Assembly (NCBI GenBank): GCA_030141605.1
Contig: JAQGDQ010000855.1
Location: 23,259-87,258 of the forward strand
DNA from: Tubiluchus corallicola
Lineage: Eukaryota; Priapulida; Priapulimorpha; Priapulimorphida; Tubiluchidae
Reading direction: 5' to 3'
DNA: 64,000 nucleotides
Position 1 is the stretch's first letter, and each line of letters starts with the position of its first letter. The notes under the pieces are model-generated. The model ran no database searches. It saw nothing but the letters and a program-made list of their open reading frames with translations, and was not told the DNA's origin. Shown one piece after another: positions 13,001 to 24,300 of this stretch. A program made the translations under genes and the position numbers.

Positions 13001-16000
13001 TGGATGTCTAGCCAGGCCGTTTTTACCTGGTTGACATAGCTGGTACCTTTCTTCTGTTCGCCATACGTTTGAGACACGTTTTGTCTATGAGTTTTATTTT
13101 GGCCTTAATGGCAAAATTCAGTTGATGTCCTGTGAGAGACAATAGTTACGTACACAATGTTGTATTGACAACCTTTACGTAGCACCAGCACGACTCAGGA
13201 GTGAGGTAATTGCCTCGTCATACTTCTTCACTTAGAGGAACTCTTGGACAACCCACCCTGTGAGGGGTTCTGAAACTTTCGGGGCATTGGTGGAGTGTTT
13301 ACATAGTGGTGGAGCCCGCAGCATCCTGGTTACGCTATTCGGCGGTAGAGGAGACGCAGAGATACGACTACGATTCCAGATTAAACTACTTGTGGCGTGT
13401 CAGAACTCATGGATAGACTACATCCGCCTTATTCCAGTAGTGGATCGTGGATTTGGGACTGTGAACCGTCCTGGGTGCATCCTGGAAGAGCCGGCCATCG
13501 GGAACTACATATAAACATGAGTATACTCCTTGCTGTTCGTTAAATCTGGGCCCAGTAGACATTATTTTCTCCCGTATGTACAATTGTTCTTTGCTTTGGT
13601 CTTGTTGAATAATATACTGTATGATTTGCACAACATCCAGGTGTTTAATAGTTCTATTTCTAAGTTTGTCAAAACATTTTACGATTAATAACTCAATGAT
13701 TATATTTAGTAAAATAATCGAGTCCTATAGGAGAATTGCCCCTACATGAACCCAAACGCTTGGTGATGAAATTAGTAGAAATGATTACCCTGACATGTTA
13801 GTAAATTACGAGCTCTGTCTGTTTAGTGTTTCCTGTTTAGTCGTTCACACTCACGGAGAACATGTGACCCGAGCTTTAGATTTGAGACTTTGATGCTAAA
13901 TTACCCTAGACGAGTTATAATATATTAGTTTTATTCCCACAAACCGTCACAGCAGGCATCTTAACTACAATTGTCAAGTGACATGTGTATAATGCAAAGC
14001 CATCTGCAGCGTCAGTTCAGTAACTTCAGTTGTTTTACGTGGATTTAATACTCAACTATGCATTTAGACCATGCGTAGAGTGATTTACTGGTAGGATCTT
14101 GCTTGGAAACAAGAAAAAATGAACCAGCTAAGATTCTATCTAGGTGTTAAAACGGTTACTATTGCAATAGAATGGTCTATGAGGCGTTGTCAAGTGCACA
14201 CAAATGCGTTGTCTGGTACACTCAACCTTTTCACGATCGTCATTAATCGCTGGAACTGTGAAAACTCCAATCGTCTTTTCGTTTTAGGCATTTTTTGTGT
14301 ATTCAATTATGTATTCAAAAGTGAACGAAGACCAACAGCTTTGTTAATAAACAATAATTATTGTTTGTTCCATGTAGCACCATTCCATTCAAATAAATGT
14401 GATCATAAAATTGACACTGTGTGTGTGTGTGTGTGTGTGCGTGTGTGTGTGTGTGCGCGCGTGCGTGCGTGCGTGCGTGCGTGCGTGTGTTTATTGACTG
14501 ATTAAGAGATTTGATATTTTGGTTCAGTCCATAGCTCACTGCAAAAAAGGAGTTTTGATCATATAACATGATCATTACTGTCCAAAAATAGCTAAAGAAT
14601 TATTTACAAATTCTTACTACACACTTACGATCACATAACATTATCATTACTGTCCAAAAACAGTTCAAGGGTTATTTACAAATTCACGATAAACACTTTT
14701 GATCACATAATATTGGACTGAATTCGACCCAGGGAATCGAACTCCAAGATGGCATTGCGGTCCTGATATTTCGCATCATGAAGTGCCATTTTATAATCGT
14801 TGTGTAACCGATACTTAATTACAAATGTTAATGTTAATTAGCTAAATTAATGTCTGTAAACAAGTACCTTATACCTGTTATAGCGTGTCATCTAACTCTC
14901 ATAAAACAAAATACACAAAAACTACACTGTACGGAGTTTATTAACAGCACTAATAAAAATAAGTAACAAAAATACACGTGCACACAAAACTAACTAACTA
15001 ACTCAGTAACAGCACTACACCCGAGGAGCACCTGTGTCAGAAATCAAGGCTGTAGTGACCTCTACACGCTTTTATACTGGCATTCCAGGTCAGCTGGCTT
15101 CTCACACCACGTGTAGGCCCAAACAAGACGTCTGGACCTACAAGGAAGGGGTGAGTTGCTGTTGACGTGGAAGCAGGGCGTGTAGAGGGCCCTACACCTG
15201 ACCCGACACAGGTGCCTCCGTAACAATAGGATCATAAAAATAAGGAGATTGTTTGGGGATTGTTTTTCATTATTTTTATATCCACTTTCCACTTTCTATG
15301 CCTGAGTTCAATGCACTTGGAAATTTACTTGAGTGCTTTTATATAATTAGCTCCATGAATGACTTTCTGTATAAAAGTGCTGCAATCTCCTAATGCATTG
15401 TAAGCTGTATAAGCTCTACGTGATCAAAAATAAAGATTTATACACTTGAATGAGAAATTCCTATGAGTTCAAAAGCAAATTCCCTGACCGTAGATTAAGA
15501 CGGATAGGACATTTTGTAAGATTACCAAGTGAAACACCAGTAAGCGTCGCCATGAAGCTCTAAGACCTTGCATAAGACCACATAGCAAACCAAAAACAAC
15601 TTGGATAGCTAAGATAAATAAAGATGTTGAACAACTTCAACCAAATCTAGCTTTAAAAGTGAAAGAACTTATGCTGTCAGCTGCAAATAGAGTGAGTGGA
15701 ATGCTTTAAAAAATGTTAATGCCTCTTTGCCTACAAAAACGGGAAAGAGGCACTGAAGAAGAAGAGAAATAACTGCTGTACACAGGGAATCTGTCCAGCG
15801 CGAGTTGGTCAGTTAGCAGTTTGGTCAAAGGAATACTGTACTTTTCCTGAATTTCAGTTACACAGTTTCACCGTAAACGTCAGTTTAGTCATGTACATGC
15901 GGCATGAATTATGCGCCATGTTTAGTCATTTATAAATTATATGTGGCGTGGAACACTAAAAGCGAGTGTATGTAACGCGTGGGTTCGATATTCACATAGC

Positions 16001-16341
16001 AATTTAGATTGCCACACTCGTCCAACTTGCAGAGGGGTACATATAACTTGTCTCTACATTGTTTCCAGGGAGATTCTGGTGGTCCAGTGGTGCTGCCATA
16101 TACGGGAGAAGTAATAGGAGTCATATTCAGCTCTACCAACACGTGTTCAGATGCTACGCTTTCTGTAAAAATTGGTCCTTACCTGGATTGGATTGAAGAG
16201 ACACAAGTTAAGGCTGAAGAGTCTAATTATCAACACATCCAGTCTAACTCTACTTATTTATATAACACAATATGTATAAGTTTCTTTTTCTGGGCTGTAT
16301 ACTTCACTTGTTTTTATGAATTACTTGTCTTTTTGTGCTAA
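6812..16341 (+). CDS. Secreted S1 serine protease 2, chymotrypsin-like pocket, seven exons
   Basis: Exons join in frame: 6812-6989, 8363-8430, 8720-8841, 10340-10412, 10649-10853, 12579-12709, 16069-16341. All have GT/AG borders, with phases 1,0,2,0,1,0, giving 349 aa. The product has an N-terminal signal peptide, a basic propeptide to residue 67, and activation cleavage at EPR|IIGG (residue 68). The catalytic triad is His119 in TAAHC, Asp171 in VDMGLARMD and Ser262 in GDSGGP. The residue six before the serine (trypsin 189) is Ser, so trypsin-like Arg/Lys specificity is unlikely. Cysteine pairs 42-58, 168-182 and 191-220 are present, while C201 and the SWG motif are missing. The last 30 residues are strongly hydrophobic, suggesting a GPI or membrane anchor. 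It sits between paralogues 1 and 3 in the same orientation. The substrate is unknown. The ATG chosen is followed directly by the hydrophobic signal segment. Confidence 0.9.
7002..7058. repeat. (TA)n microsatellite in intron 1 of protease 2
   Basis: A TA run, briefly interrupted near 7018-7020, begins about 12 bases after the exon 1 donor and leads into the pentanucleotide block. Confidence 0.9.
7058..7628. repeat. Compound pentanucleotide microsatellite, copy 1
   Basis: After about 170 bases of AT-rich unique sequence, successive runs of 5-base units follow: TATGA, TATGG, TACGG, TACAG, TATAG, CATAG and CACAG. Each unit differs from the previous one by a single transition. Because 5 is not a multiple of 3 and stops are absent, long spurious open frames arise on both strands. 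The whole block is repeated immediately downstream. Confidence 0.95.
7629..8141. repeat. Compound pentanucleotide microsatellite, copy 2
   Basis: A direct repeat of the preceding block, including its AT-rich leader (AGTTTACATTATATAAC...), with the same order of unit types but different run lengths. The TACGG run is longer and the TACAG run shorter. The tandem copies start at the same AGTATATA motif at 7058 and 7629. Confidence 0.95.
9240..9480 (+). mobile_element. tRNA-derived SINE (Ser/Leu-like head)
   Basis: In intron 3 of protease 2, TGACCGAGTGG resembles a class II tRNA A box and GAGTTCGAGAC a B box, spaced about 40 bases apart. The segment does not fold into a complete tRNA with acceptor stem that I can see, so a SINE or tRNA pseudogene is more likely than a tRNA gene. 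The right boundary is approximate. Confidence 0.55.
9651..10145 (-). mobile_element. LINE family B, truncated 3' end, second copy
   Basis: An 82-residue frame (10145 to 9897) is almost the same as that at 1821-2078, followed by the same 3' region and an AATTCAT-type repeat tail at 9651-9672. An added GAGGAGGA run lies near 9745. It is inserted antisense in intron 3 of protease 2. Confidence 0.8.
11078..11256 (+). repeat. Degenerate interstitial telomere-like GGGTTA tract
   Basis: About 180 bases made of imperfect GGGTTA/GGGTTG/AGAGTTA hexamers on one strand, in intron 5 of protease 2. It is too degenerate to be a recent telomere fragment. It could equally be a simple G/T-rich repeat. Confidence 0.65.
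11510..12057 (+). mobile_element. Solo LTR of a retrotransposon with 5-base target duplication
   Basis: The element begins TGTGAAAG and ends CTTTCACA and is flanked on both sides by GGCAC. A TATATAAA box near 11693 and an AATAAA near 11970 are placed as promoter and poly(A) signal of an LTR. Two tandem 82-base repeats (from 11729 and 11811) contain CACGCTCTCAGTGACGTGCAG. No internal coding region is present, so it arose by LTR-LTR recombination. It sits sense-oriented in intron 5 of protease 2; an old fragment is at 5755-5910. Confidence 0.88.
12738..12850 (+). mobile_element. 5' part of a dispersed MITE (family M1), split by an insertion
   Basis: GCCTTTTCACAGTTTC..., GCGCACAGTTGCTGTAGGTC-like blocks and AAAGGTTAAGTGTACCACAG match the left half of the copy at 32025-32425. 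A short block (CATCGTGTGCACGCACAGTT) is tandemly doubled here. The right half of the same element resumes at about 13945. Confidence 0.6.
12851..13944. mobile_element. Sequence inserted in the M1 element, family not identified
   Basis: About 1.1 kb interrupts the M1 copy. Around 13255-13330 there is a GGGGCATTGGTGGAG...TGGTGGAGCCCGC stretch that could be an LTR-retrotransposon leader and primer-binding region. I could not find paired termini, and no protein is recognisable. Confidence 0.3.
13945..14290 (+). mobile_element. 3' part of the dispersed MITE M1
   Basis: It matches the right half of the copy at 32100-32425 over GTGACATGTGT, CAGTTCAGTAACTTCAGTTG, GAGGCGTTGTCAA and GTCTGGTACACT, ending in the CCTTTTCAC...AACTGTGAAAAC terminus. 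The 128-residue frame starting at 14119 lies across this element and the GT repeat and is not considered a gene. Confidence 0.65.
14417..14491. repeat. (GT)n with (GCGT)n microsatellite
   Basis: An alternating GT run changes into GCGT units before ending in TTTATTGACTG. It lies in intron 6 of protease 2. Confidence 0.95.
14876..15225 (-). mobile_element. Probable solo LTR, antisense
   Basis: Read on the minus strand it begins TGTTACGGAGGC and ends CTATAACA (TG...CA with 5-base inverted ends). It has a TATAAAAGCGTG promoter-like box (about 15070) and AATAAAC (about 14940) in the order expected of an LTR. Flanks atacc/atagg match only 3 of 5, so the target duplication is not secure. A similar TGTTGCGG...TATAAAAGCGG layout is at 55834-56144. 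Confidence 0.45.
15285..15785 (+). mobile_element. RTE-like LINE C-terminal fragment
   Basis: A broken frame encodes RRIGHFVRLPSETPVS and further on KPKTTWIAKINKDVEQLQP. This is the conserved end of RTE/CR1-type reverse transcriptase proteins (GH-x-x-R-x-P ... GRP-x-x-x-W), with stops and a frameshift. It ends in a GAAGAAGAAG tail. Positions 15285-15620 are repeated at 17873-18210. Confidence 0.65.
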
Positions 16342-17872
16342 ATGTTTAGTTTAGTGATACAACATGATGCAAGCAAACGTGTTATGTTAACTAGAAATGT
16401 TAACTAAAGAAATGTTAACTAGACACTGTGCATTTATCTGGTTTCTAATAATATGTTACGTGTTAAGACCGGTCACAATGTTTTAAAAAAGTAAAACAAA
16501 CCACTAGAAGCATAGAATACGGAAATTTCAGGTGGGTGGGAATGGGTCGTGAATGAGTGAAAGTCATGTTTTGATTATATGAGCAGCTATCAGGATAATT
16601 AAGCTAACGTCGCACGTAAAATGGGAGCTTTTAGTTGCACATAAATTCTTCCGAAAGATTGGTATACGAAATTAGCACACAACTCGCGGAAGAAATTATT
16701 TGCAGAAGATCTGAAGTTCTAAATGTAGCTAATCTTGGTATATTGGCTGACAATTACAAGCAAAAACACCCAAAACATGTAGTGGTTTTTCTATTCCTGT
16801 TATTTCGCACACTTGTTATAGTTTCTCTACTCAGCACTACCGTTGTTACGTATGAGAAGCACATAAACTCTCACACGAAAACTCCAGCCGAGATCCATTT
16901 TTATTGGTAATAAACTTTTATAAGAGCTTTATCTTTTGTAGTGAAGGTCACAATGTTACCTGGTTGATTTGAACTTATTATGGTTTTGCTGGCATGTAGT
17001 AGGTGTTTGATACCTCAACGTGGCTGTTTTGGTTTAACAATTAGCTGCAATGATTAATCAGATATTTAATTTTTTAATAAACATAACATAACATAAGATA
17101 ACATGACACAAAAGTACTTAAGCTATAAACTTGTTGATATCGCAGCCAAACGCTAATGCATTGTGATACTAGGCAACGAAATTTCACATTTCTGCTTCTA
17201 ATTGTAGTTTATGGCTGAATCTTAGACACTTTTTTTCAGCGCCACCCGGTATAAGAAACAGAACAGATTGATCACCATTACCTAAACTGTTGTGCAGATT
17301 ATGTATTGATGCATTTACTTCCGAGTACTGTTACCTGGCGTCAAAACCAGAGCAATAACCTGTGGGCAGTTTGTAATTTTTGCAACTTGATTTATTTCTG
17401 CAGCAAAATAATTATACGATTGGATGAAGAGCACCGGTTTCTGTGTTCTTATCCACGTGATCAACTTTAAATCCACGTGACAGAAATGAAACAATTGTGT
17501 CACTCTGCTTTAACTGCCTATAAACAATTTTGTAGCAGGGCTATGGCAATTTTCTTTCTAAAAGAAACTTCAAGTGTAGACAATGTTCTTTACAATAATG
17601 GTTTCTTGCTTGTAAGCAGCTTTAGAATTTGGTAGACTGTGTTCCTGAGAAAATTCTAAAGCTGTGTAGAGGATTTTAGGGGCGTAACACTACCATGATG
17701 TAGAGACCACAGTGTTTTATACTGAATGACCTTTTTGTTGTTTACCTAGGTTATAATTCGAGCGCTGCCATTATGTATATAGTACTGCCTCCGAAATATC
17801 ATTATAGGACTTACACGGTACACAAATTTATGGAAAATAATTGTGATTGTTTTTTAATATTTTTAAGAAGCC
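16342..17872. other. Between proteases 2 and 3; nothing firm
   Basis: This holds the 3' flank of protease 2. A 91-residue frame at 16635-16910 contains one hydrophobic segment but no homologue or splice context that I recognise. Confidence 0.4.
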
Positions 17873-18210
17873 ACTTTCTATGCTTGAGTTCAATACAGTT
17901 GGAAATTTGTTTGAGTGCTTTTATATAATTAGCTCCACAGTGTCTTTCTGTTTAAAAGTGAGGCAATCTCATAATTTATTGTAAGCTGTATAAGCTCTAC
18001 ATAATCAAAAATACAGATTTATACACTAGAAAGAAAAGAATTCCTGGGAGTTCAAAAGTAAGTCCCTGGACCAAAAATCACGGTGGCAAGATGGCTTCTA
18101 AGATTACCAATTAAAAAATCAGTAAAAATCGCTAGGAAGCCTTAAAACCTTGCAAAACACCACATGGAAAACCAAACACAGCTTGAATAGTTAAAACACA
18201 TAAGTGCCCC
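17873..18210 (+). mobile_element. Second copy of the RTE-like LINE fragment, just upstream of protease 3
   Basis: A direct repeat of 15285-15620 (shared CTTTTATATAATTAGCTCCA, TGTAAGCTGTATAAGCTCTA and ACCACATxGxAAACCAAA blocks), with more divergence in the coding portion. It ends about 100 bases before the first exon of protease 3. Confidence 0.75.
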
Positions 18211-18313
18211 GAAACACCATTCTCAAATATTTCTAAAGTTTTTTTTAAATTGCTTTTTAATTTTAGTTGCTCGACTATTAAAAAATCTTTCCCTGAAGGC
18301 CAGACAGGTACAA

Positions 18314-21300
18314 ATGACTTGTAATATTGTAGTTATACTCTTTTTACTCTGCACTACATGGTCATGGTTTAACGAGGGTCAACCGAGAGACAAAGACTCA
18401 CAAAATTCACGTGCAGAAAAACTGAACTCAAAAAACAGAGTACTGCATCATCGTGAAATTGCCAGCCGTCCAGCTGATAATGGTAGGTAACTTTTTATGC
18501 GTAATAAGTTGCCTGCATTTTTAGCATTTCGTACACATTTAGTACTAATTTTAGCTAAATTGTTGCACAATTTTTTTTGATTATTATGCATTTATCATTC
18601 TATTTCTTGGACAGTTATTGGATGTAAATATAAATAAATAGCTCGTCATATTCAAAAACAGCAGTCACACAAACTGTTGTACGATTATTTTTTATTACTT
18701 GCAGGAACACTGCCAGAGCCCAGAATTATTGGTGGTGAAAAAGTAGGAACTGTTAGAGAATTTCCTTACATGGTGAAAAAGTTGCTTTCCTCTTTCAGCA
18801 ATAATAATAAGTCTATTTAAGTGTATTAAAATTGTAGAATTAGTGTAAACGAACGACTGTAGATGGCAGCATAGACTAATTCAGTACTTTAATGTAGTAT
18901 AGGTTTTACACTTCAAATGTAGACACAGGAAAGTTCAAATGTGACTTAGGTAAGTCAAATGTAGATGCATTACTTTGAATAAATCGGTAATTAAGTTATT
19001 TAAGTGCAAATTAGAAAAAGATAAACCAAAGATAGTGCATCTATTAGTAGGCCTATAACGTTGTTATTTTAACTTAGGAGCAATTATTAAATTGAAATTA
19101 AAGAAGATTAAATTTAACATCCTTAAACTTCAACACCTATCCCACATTTGAGATACCAATGTCACATTTGACTTGACATGTGTCTACATTTGACTTACCA
19201 AAAACGCTTAAGATTTGTTGAAAACCATTGTTAACACATTTGAACTACCTAAGTCTACATTTGAGTTACCAAGACACATTTGAATTACCTAAATCTACAT
19301 TTGAGTTAACCCAGGTCTACATTTGACATGTAAAACCTATATTACGCACAGAAAACAATGGAATGTGATAAAGGACTACGTATGGTAGACCAATTTGAAA
19401 AATATTAAATGAGCTACTAGCTGAGCTTAAATTTCTCAGTAGAAATGTTTGATAATCCTTATTACAGCGCTGACAATGTAATTTATTACTTGTTATCAAT
19501 GATTTTCATGTCACAAACTGAAGATTTTGCAAATAATAGTTTGAGAATTTGGAATTGAAATGATGTTAGAATTGTGTTTGAAAATCACATTTTTGCTTTT
19601 GTTAAATTTACAATTTTTATTACTGTTGGGGGGGGGGGGCTACGCTTCCTAATAATATAACCACAACTTGAAATCTTTCAACTCATGACGCATGTTGCAA
19701 ATGTCAAGCAATCTTCTCCTTAAAACGGTTCCATTAATCCTAGATCTTGCGTGTTTGTATCATAAATAAAATTTTGTGACATGTTTGTGTCATATCATTT
19801 AATGTTACACCTCGGGTAGCTAGTCTTTGAGCAACAGTATATGAAATACGTATATCCTCCAAGCGTTTTATGTTTGCTTATTTTAATATCGAAATGAATA
19901 CGGACTTTTTTATTAGTGATCTTATTTAGTATTTAGAGCAGGGTTACTGTTCTCAAGTATACATCTTATTCTGTTAATTGATTTGCAAACTACTGAAACG
20001 AATAGTACTCATTTATTACCGATGACGCGGGTCTGTTCATCAGCCTGCATCCCTAGACCACTAATTTGTCTTATAGATACATTTCATATACTACAAGCAA
20101 GTCTCGCCATGCTTGACTTACGCATTTTCTGTTTCTGGCCTCTGACAAAAAACATTTCTTTATGCACTTAACCACTGCAGTATTCGATACTCTAGAGTAT
20201 CGTGCGAACACAGATCCATTCACCCAGCGAAGAGCACTTGTGAGTCTTATGTACCTAGACAATGATGACTAAAATGTCGCCAAAAGTAGGCTTCTTTGCA
20301 CTTTGGCTTTTTTTCTGCTTAAAGATTTCTTGGTGCACACCTACTCCACAATACCTACATACGGGTAAAATATACTGGAAAAAAATTAAGAAGTCCCAGC
20401 TAGCAAGAGTCGAATCATAATCGTGAAACTGACCAATGCCTGTTGTTCTTGCCGCTTGAGTAAAGGTCAGATTTCGCTACAGTGCTGTCCTTTCCTCCAC
20501 CTTGGCTATCTATCCTCTGCCTAGCAAGCCCAGCGAGTTGGGTACTTGAAATGGTTGCATCGCATAAATAGTAAAGATTTTATAATCTCGGAATGTAATA
20601 GACCACTTAATGAGTGTATAAGATAAGAATAAAGATAAGACAAGATAATAATTTATTTTTCCCCAATTTTAAAAATACAAAACTGCAAAATGCAAGAGTT
20701 TATGTTACCAACGAATAACTAAAATTGTGCAGCTACGGCTGAGAACTAATTTAATTAAGTACTGTATATTTGAGAAGAGGCAAACAGGCCTAAATTACCT
20801 AGAAATCTTTGTACTACTATTTTTGCGTCAAGCATACAATTTTAAAGACTAAGAAATCGTTTGAACAAATGTAAACCGATCTAATTACACCATTCAGCTT
20901 CTGCTACAAAATACGAAAACCCAAAATTTGAACAGCATAATGCTTATGCAGTTTGGCACGGTGCTTAATATACCGGTATGTTTAGTGTTGTTCATTTTCA
21001 TTAAAACAGGTTGCATTTCTTAGAAAAGAGTTAGTAGAGACAGATACAAGTTTCTACTATCGCATATGGTTGTGTGGAGGAATACTACTCAATGACAAGT
21101 GGATTTTGACAGCCGCTCATGGTATTCTACGGTAAGTGAGTCGACCCTTGACTTAATAAGACCTAATTCTTGACCCTAATAAAACCAAGTTGTGGCCTTA
21201 CTGGTAAGCAAAGGCTACAAAACAACTTCGGGCCTATAGTAACTTGAATTACACAAAGTAGTCCCAAATTATATACTACAACAATGTAGCATATCAGGTA

Positions 21301-24300
21301 AACTACATTTGTAGTGCAAATATCTTGGTTTAATTCTTTAATAAAACCTAATTTCTTTACCCTAATAAAACCATGTTGTAGCCTTGGCTTATAGTAATTT
21401 GAATTACCCAATGTAGTTCCCAATGCAGAGCTGACAACAGTGCAGCATATCATACAGTACAATAATATAAGTACATCAGTGCTAAATTTTATGTACTTCT
21501 GCTAATAACAATTGATTCAGATGAAGAACATAAATCATTAAAAGTATTTATAAATGTTTAAAAGCCACATCACGGTATTTCCAGACGCGTAAGAATAAAT
21601 TCTATTGGTACACAATTGTATGTTGATTTGTAAAATGTGTCTAATCTTCATTACATAGTGTAGGAAAAGGAAGAAATTCTAAAATATACCTAGGAAGCAA
21701 CAGATTAAATGAGCCAACCCAGGAACGTTGGGTATGTTCTACTTAACTATTATCGACTTTGCACGTTTTAAACATTATAACATTCATTTTACTGTATGGA
21801 GCATGTGTCATGACATTATTTCTTTAACTCTCACTCTTTTTAGGTGTACTATTACAAGATACATCCTAAGTATAGGAGAATAGGAAATGCAACCCATCTA
21901 TATAAGCCTGCTATCGACTTAGCTCTTGTACGAATGGATCGTCGCGTTGAATTTGATGACAATATTCAGCCCGCTAGACTAGCACGCTGTCGCTATCTTG
22001 ACTATCTAAATCAACCAGTTGATATAGCAGGATTTGGCGCTACCAAACTTAGTATGTCATAGGCATATTATTAACTGATATTAATTCTTCGTTAACGATA
22101 TTAATTAATGATCCATATCCAGCACCCCCCTCGGCCCGTTCCCGTTCTCTACATCTCAGCCGTATAACTTTTGCAAAAAACGGCCGAAAAATGGCCATTT
22201 TTGGAGGTTTTTTGCCCCCCTTCCTCCCGGTGGGCCCGATTCGAAAAATAAACCCCCAATGAGACGACACTAGATCGACACCTTTCGGTTGATGTCTAGA
22301 TCGCCGCAAATGGTGCCGTCGTCGAAGCTGTAGCCTCGAATCTTATATGTATATAAATATATTAAGCCCATACCAAGAATATTAATATAATAGATGCAGT
22401 AGATTTTGACCATCGGAACTTAAATACATTTATTTACATAGATTTTTTCTTGTTGCTTTTGCTTTTACTTTAAATTTACATGGAAGCCATTAACATAATT
22501 ATTTTACAATTTTTTACCTCCTTTAGGACCACAAGAGTTTGCTGCATTTTCCTTGGTTCCATAAAAAACTGCTCTCACTAAGCAACGATTACATTATGTT
22601 TGACAAATTTTATAGATTTCCAATTTTCACACAATAGGCTTTCAAGTAAAATTATATATGAAATCCTTATGCTTGCCTTTCTCCTGGAATAAAGGAGTAA
22701 GTACTCTGCGCAAATTGGGCTGCAGCAAGCTGACAATCAATAAATTTGCGTACACGATCACGAAAGTGCAAGCCAGACTAAGCTACTCGATAGGCCAAGC
22801 TGGAGCACCTCAAAAGAGCGCGCCCTTCTTAGTTTTAGCCAATCAACTCTCGTATAAATGCTTAAACAAATAGCTTGATTGGATACCAGAGATTCTTCTG
22901 AATAGACACCGTGCCTAATTTGTAATCAATTAGTTATGTTTGTGCTCACAGAGTGGCAGAAAAATCACAGGTCCTATAAGATCTATTTTGCGGTCGTGAG
23001 GCAATTAAAGGTGACTGGGTCGTACACTGTCTTGAGTGTGATGACCAGGTCATGTGGATCCAAAAGATATAAAACACAGAATAGTGTGCCAGTGATCTGG
23101 GATCTGATTCCTTCTCTTTCCTTTTTAACGGTTAAGTCAATTTCACTGCAAAGGAGCAACTTCATTTGTCAGTCTGCTAGATAAACCCACCACCATCCTT
23201 GCTCTAGTCCAGGGGTGTGCAAATTGCGGCCCGCGGGCCACTTGCGGCCCACCGAGAGAGTTTGTGCGGCCCGCGAAGAGATTTGTCAACCTAATGAAAA
23301 TGCGGCCCGGGCGATTAATTGAGTGTATCCAGCTGAAGTCCGTGCCACGTCCCAAAGATAGTGCGGGTAGTTTTTTCTACTAGATCGGATGCCATTAACC
23401 CTTACAAGACGGTTGTAGCTTAATAACACTGTACTACACAGACTGTGTGATACACATTATTAATCTGCATTGTAATGAAATTACCACTATCTGTCCTGAA
23501 AGTAGAAATATATGGTTTGTATATAAATTTTAATAACTTCTAAAATAGTTTCTTAAGTGTAGTAGTGCAGTAGCAATGATGTACGCAGGTCGGATGCAAA
23601 AGAATCATTACTTGGCCTTTCTGTACTTGGCTCCTTGATCAAACTGCCTGTGGCCCACAGGAATTACGGGAAAGTTTCATGTGGCCCGGCTACTCAGATA
23701 ATTTGCACACCCCTGCTCTAGTCGAAACTCCATTGGCTAATATTGTAATATCAAATACAATTTAATCGATATTGTAAGCGACATAGCCGAAATAGTGAAA
23801 CTGTTTTACAATACTGATACTTGAATAATCATTCAGTAATTTAGCAAACAATTCACATCGTTTTGTGATTCTATAGTTGTCTACAAGTAAGTCTTATAAA
23901 TTTGGTTCTTCATTTTAATTGAATGTTATATCTGTCATACATTTTATATTTTTAACTATCTGACATGATTTTGTTGTAATCACTTATGTGTGTGACCCTT
24001 TAGACTCAAAATTACAGATACCGATATCATTTTAAATTAGACAAACTCTTTGCAACTTTGTATGTAATGTGTTATTAATATACTTTATATAAATTGCGTC
24101 TACTTGATAAAGTGAGATAAAAAATTTGGGATTAATGGAAAATGTTTGTGCTTCTGTTCTGCAGACATTCAGGAAGGACCACTTAGTGAAGACTTGAAAA
24201 AATTACGAGCTAGGGTGGTCAAGTCTGGAATACAGTTCAAAAATTATAACAGAACAATCTGGATTATGGCGTACACCCAAGATGGTTCTGCATGCTATGT

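Noticed and set aside
14119-14505. 128-residue plus-strand frame
   Set aside because: It spans a dispersed MITE and a GT repeat; no family features.
16635-16910. 91-residue frame with one hydrophobic segment
   Set aside because: No signal peptide at the start, no splice context and no recognisable family.
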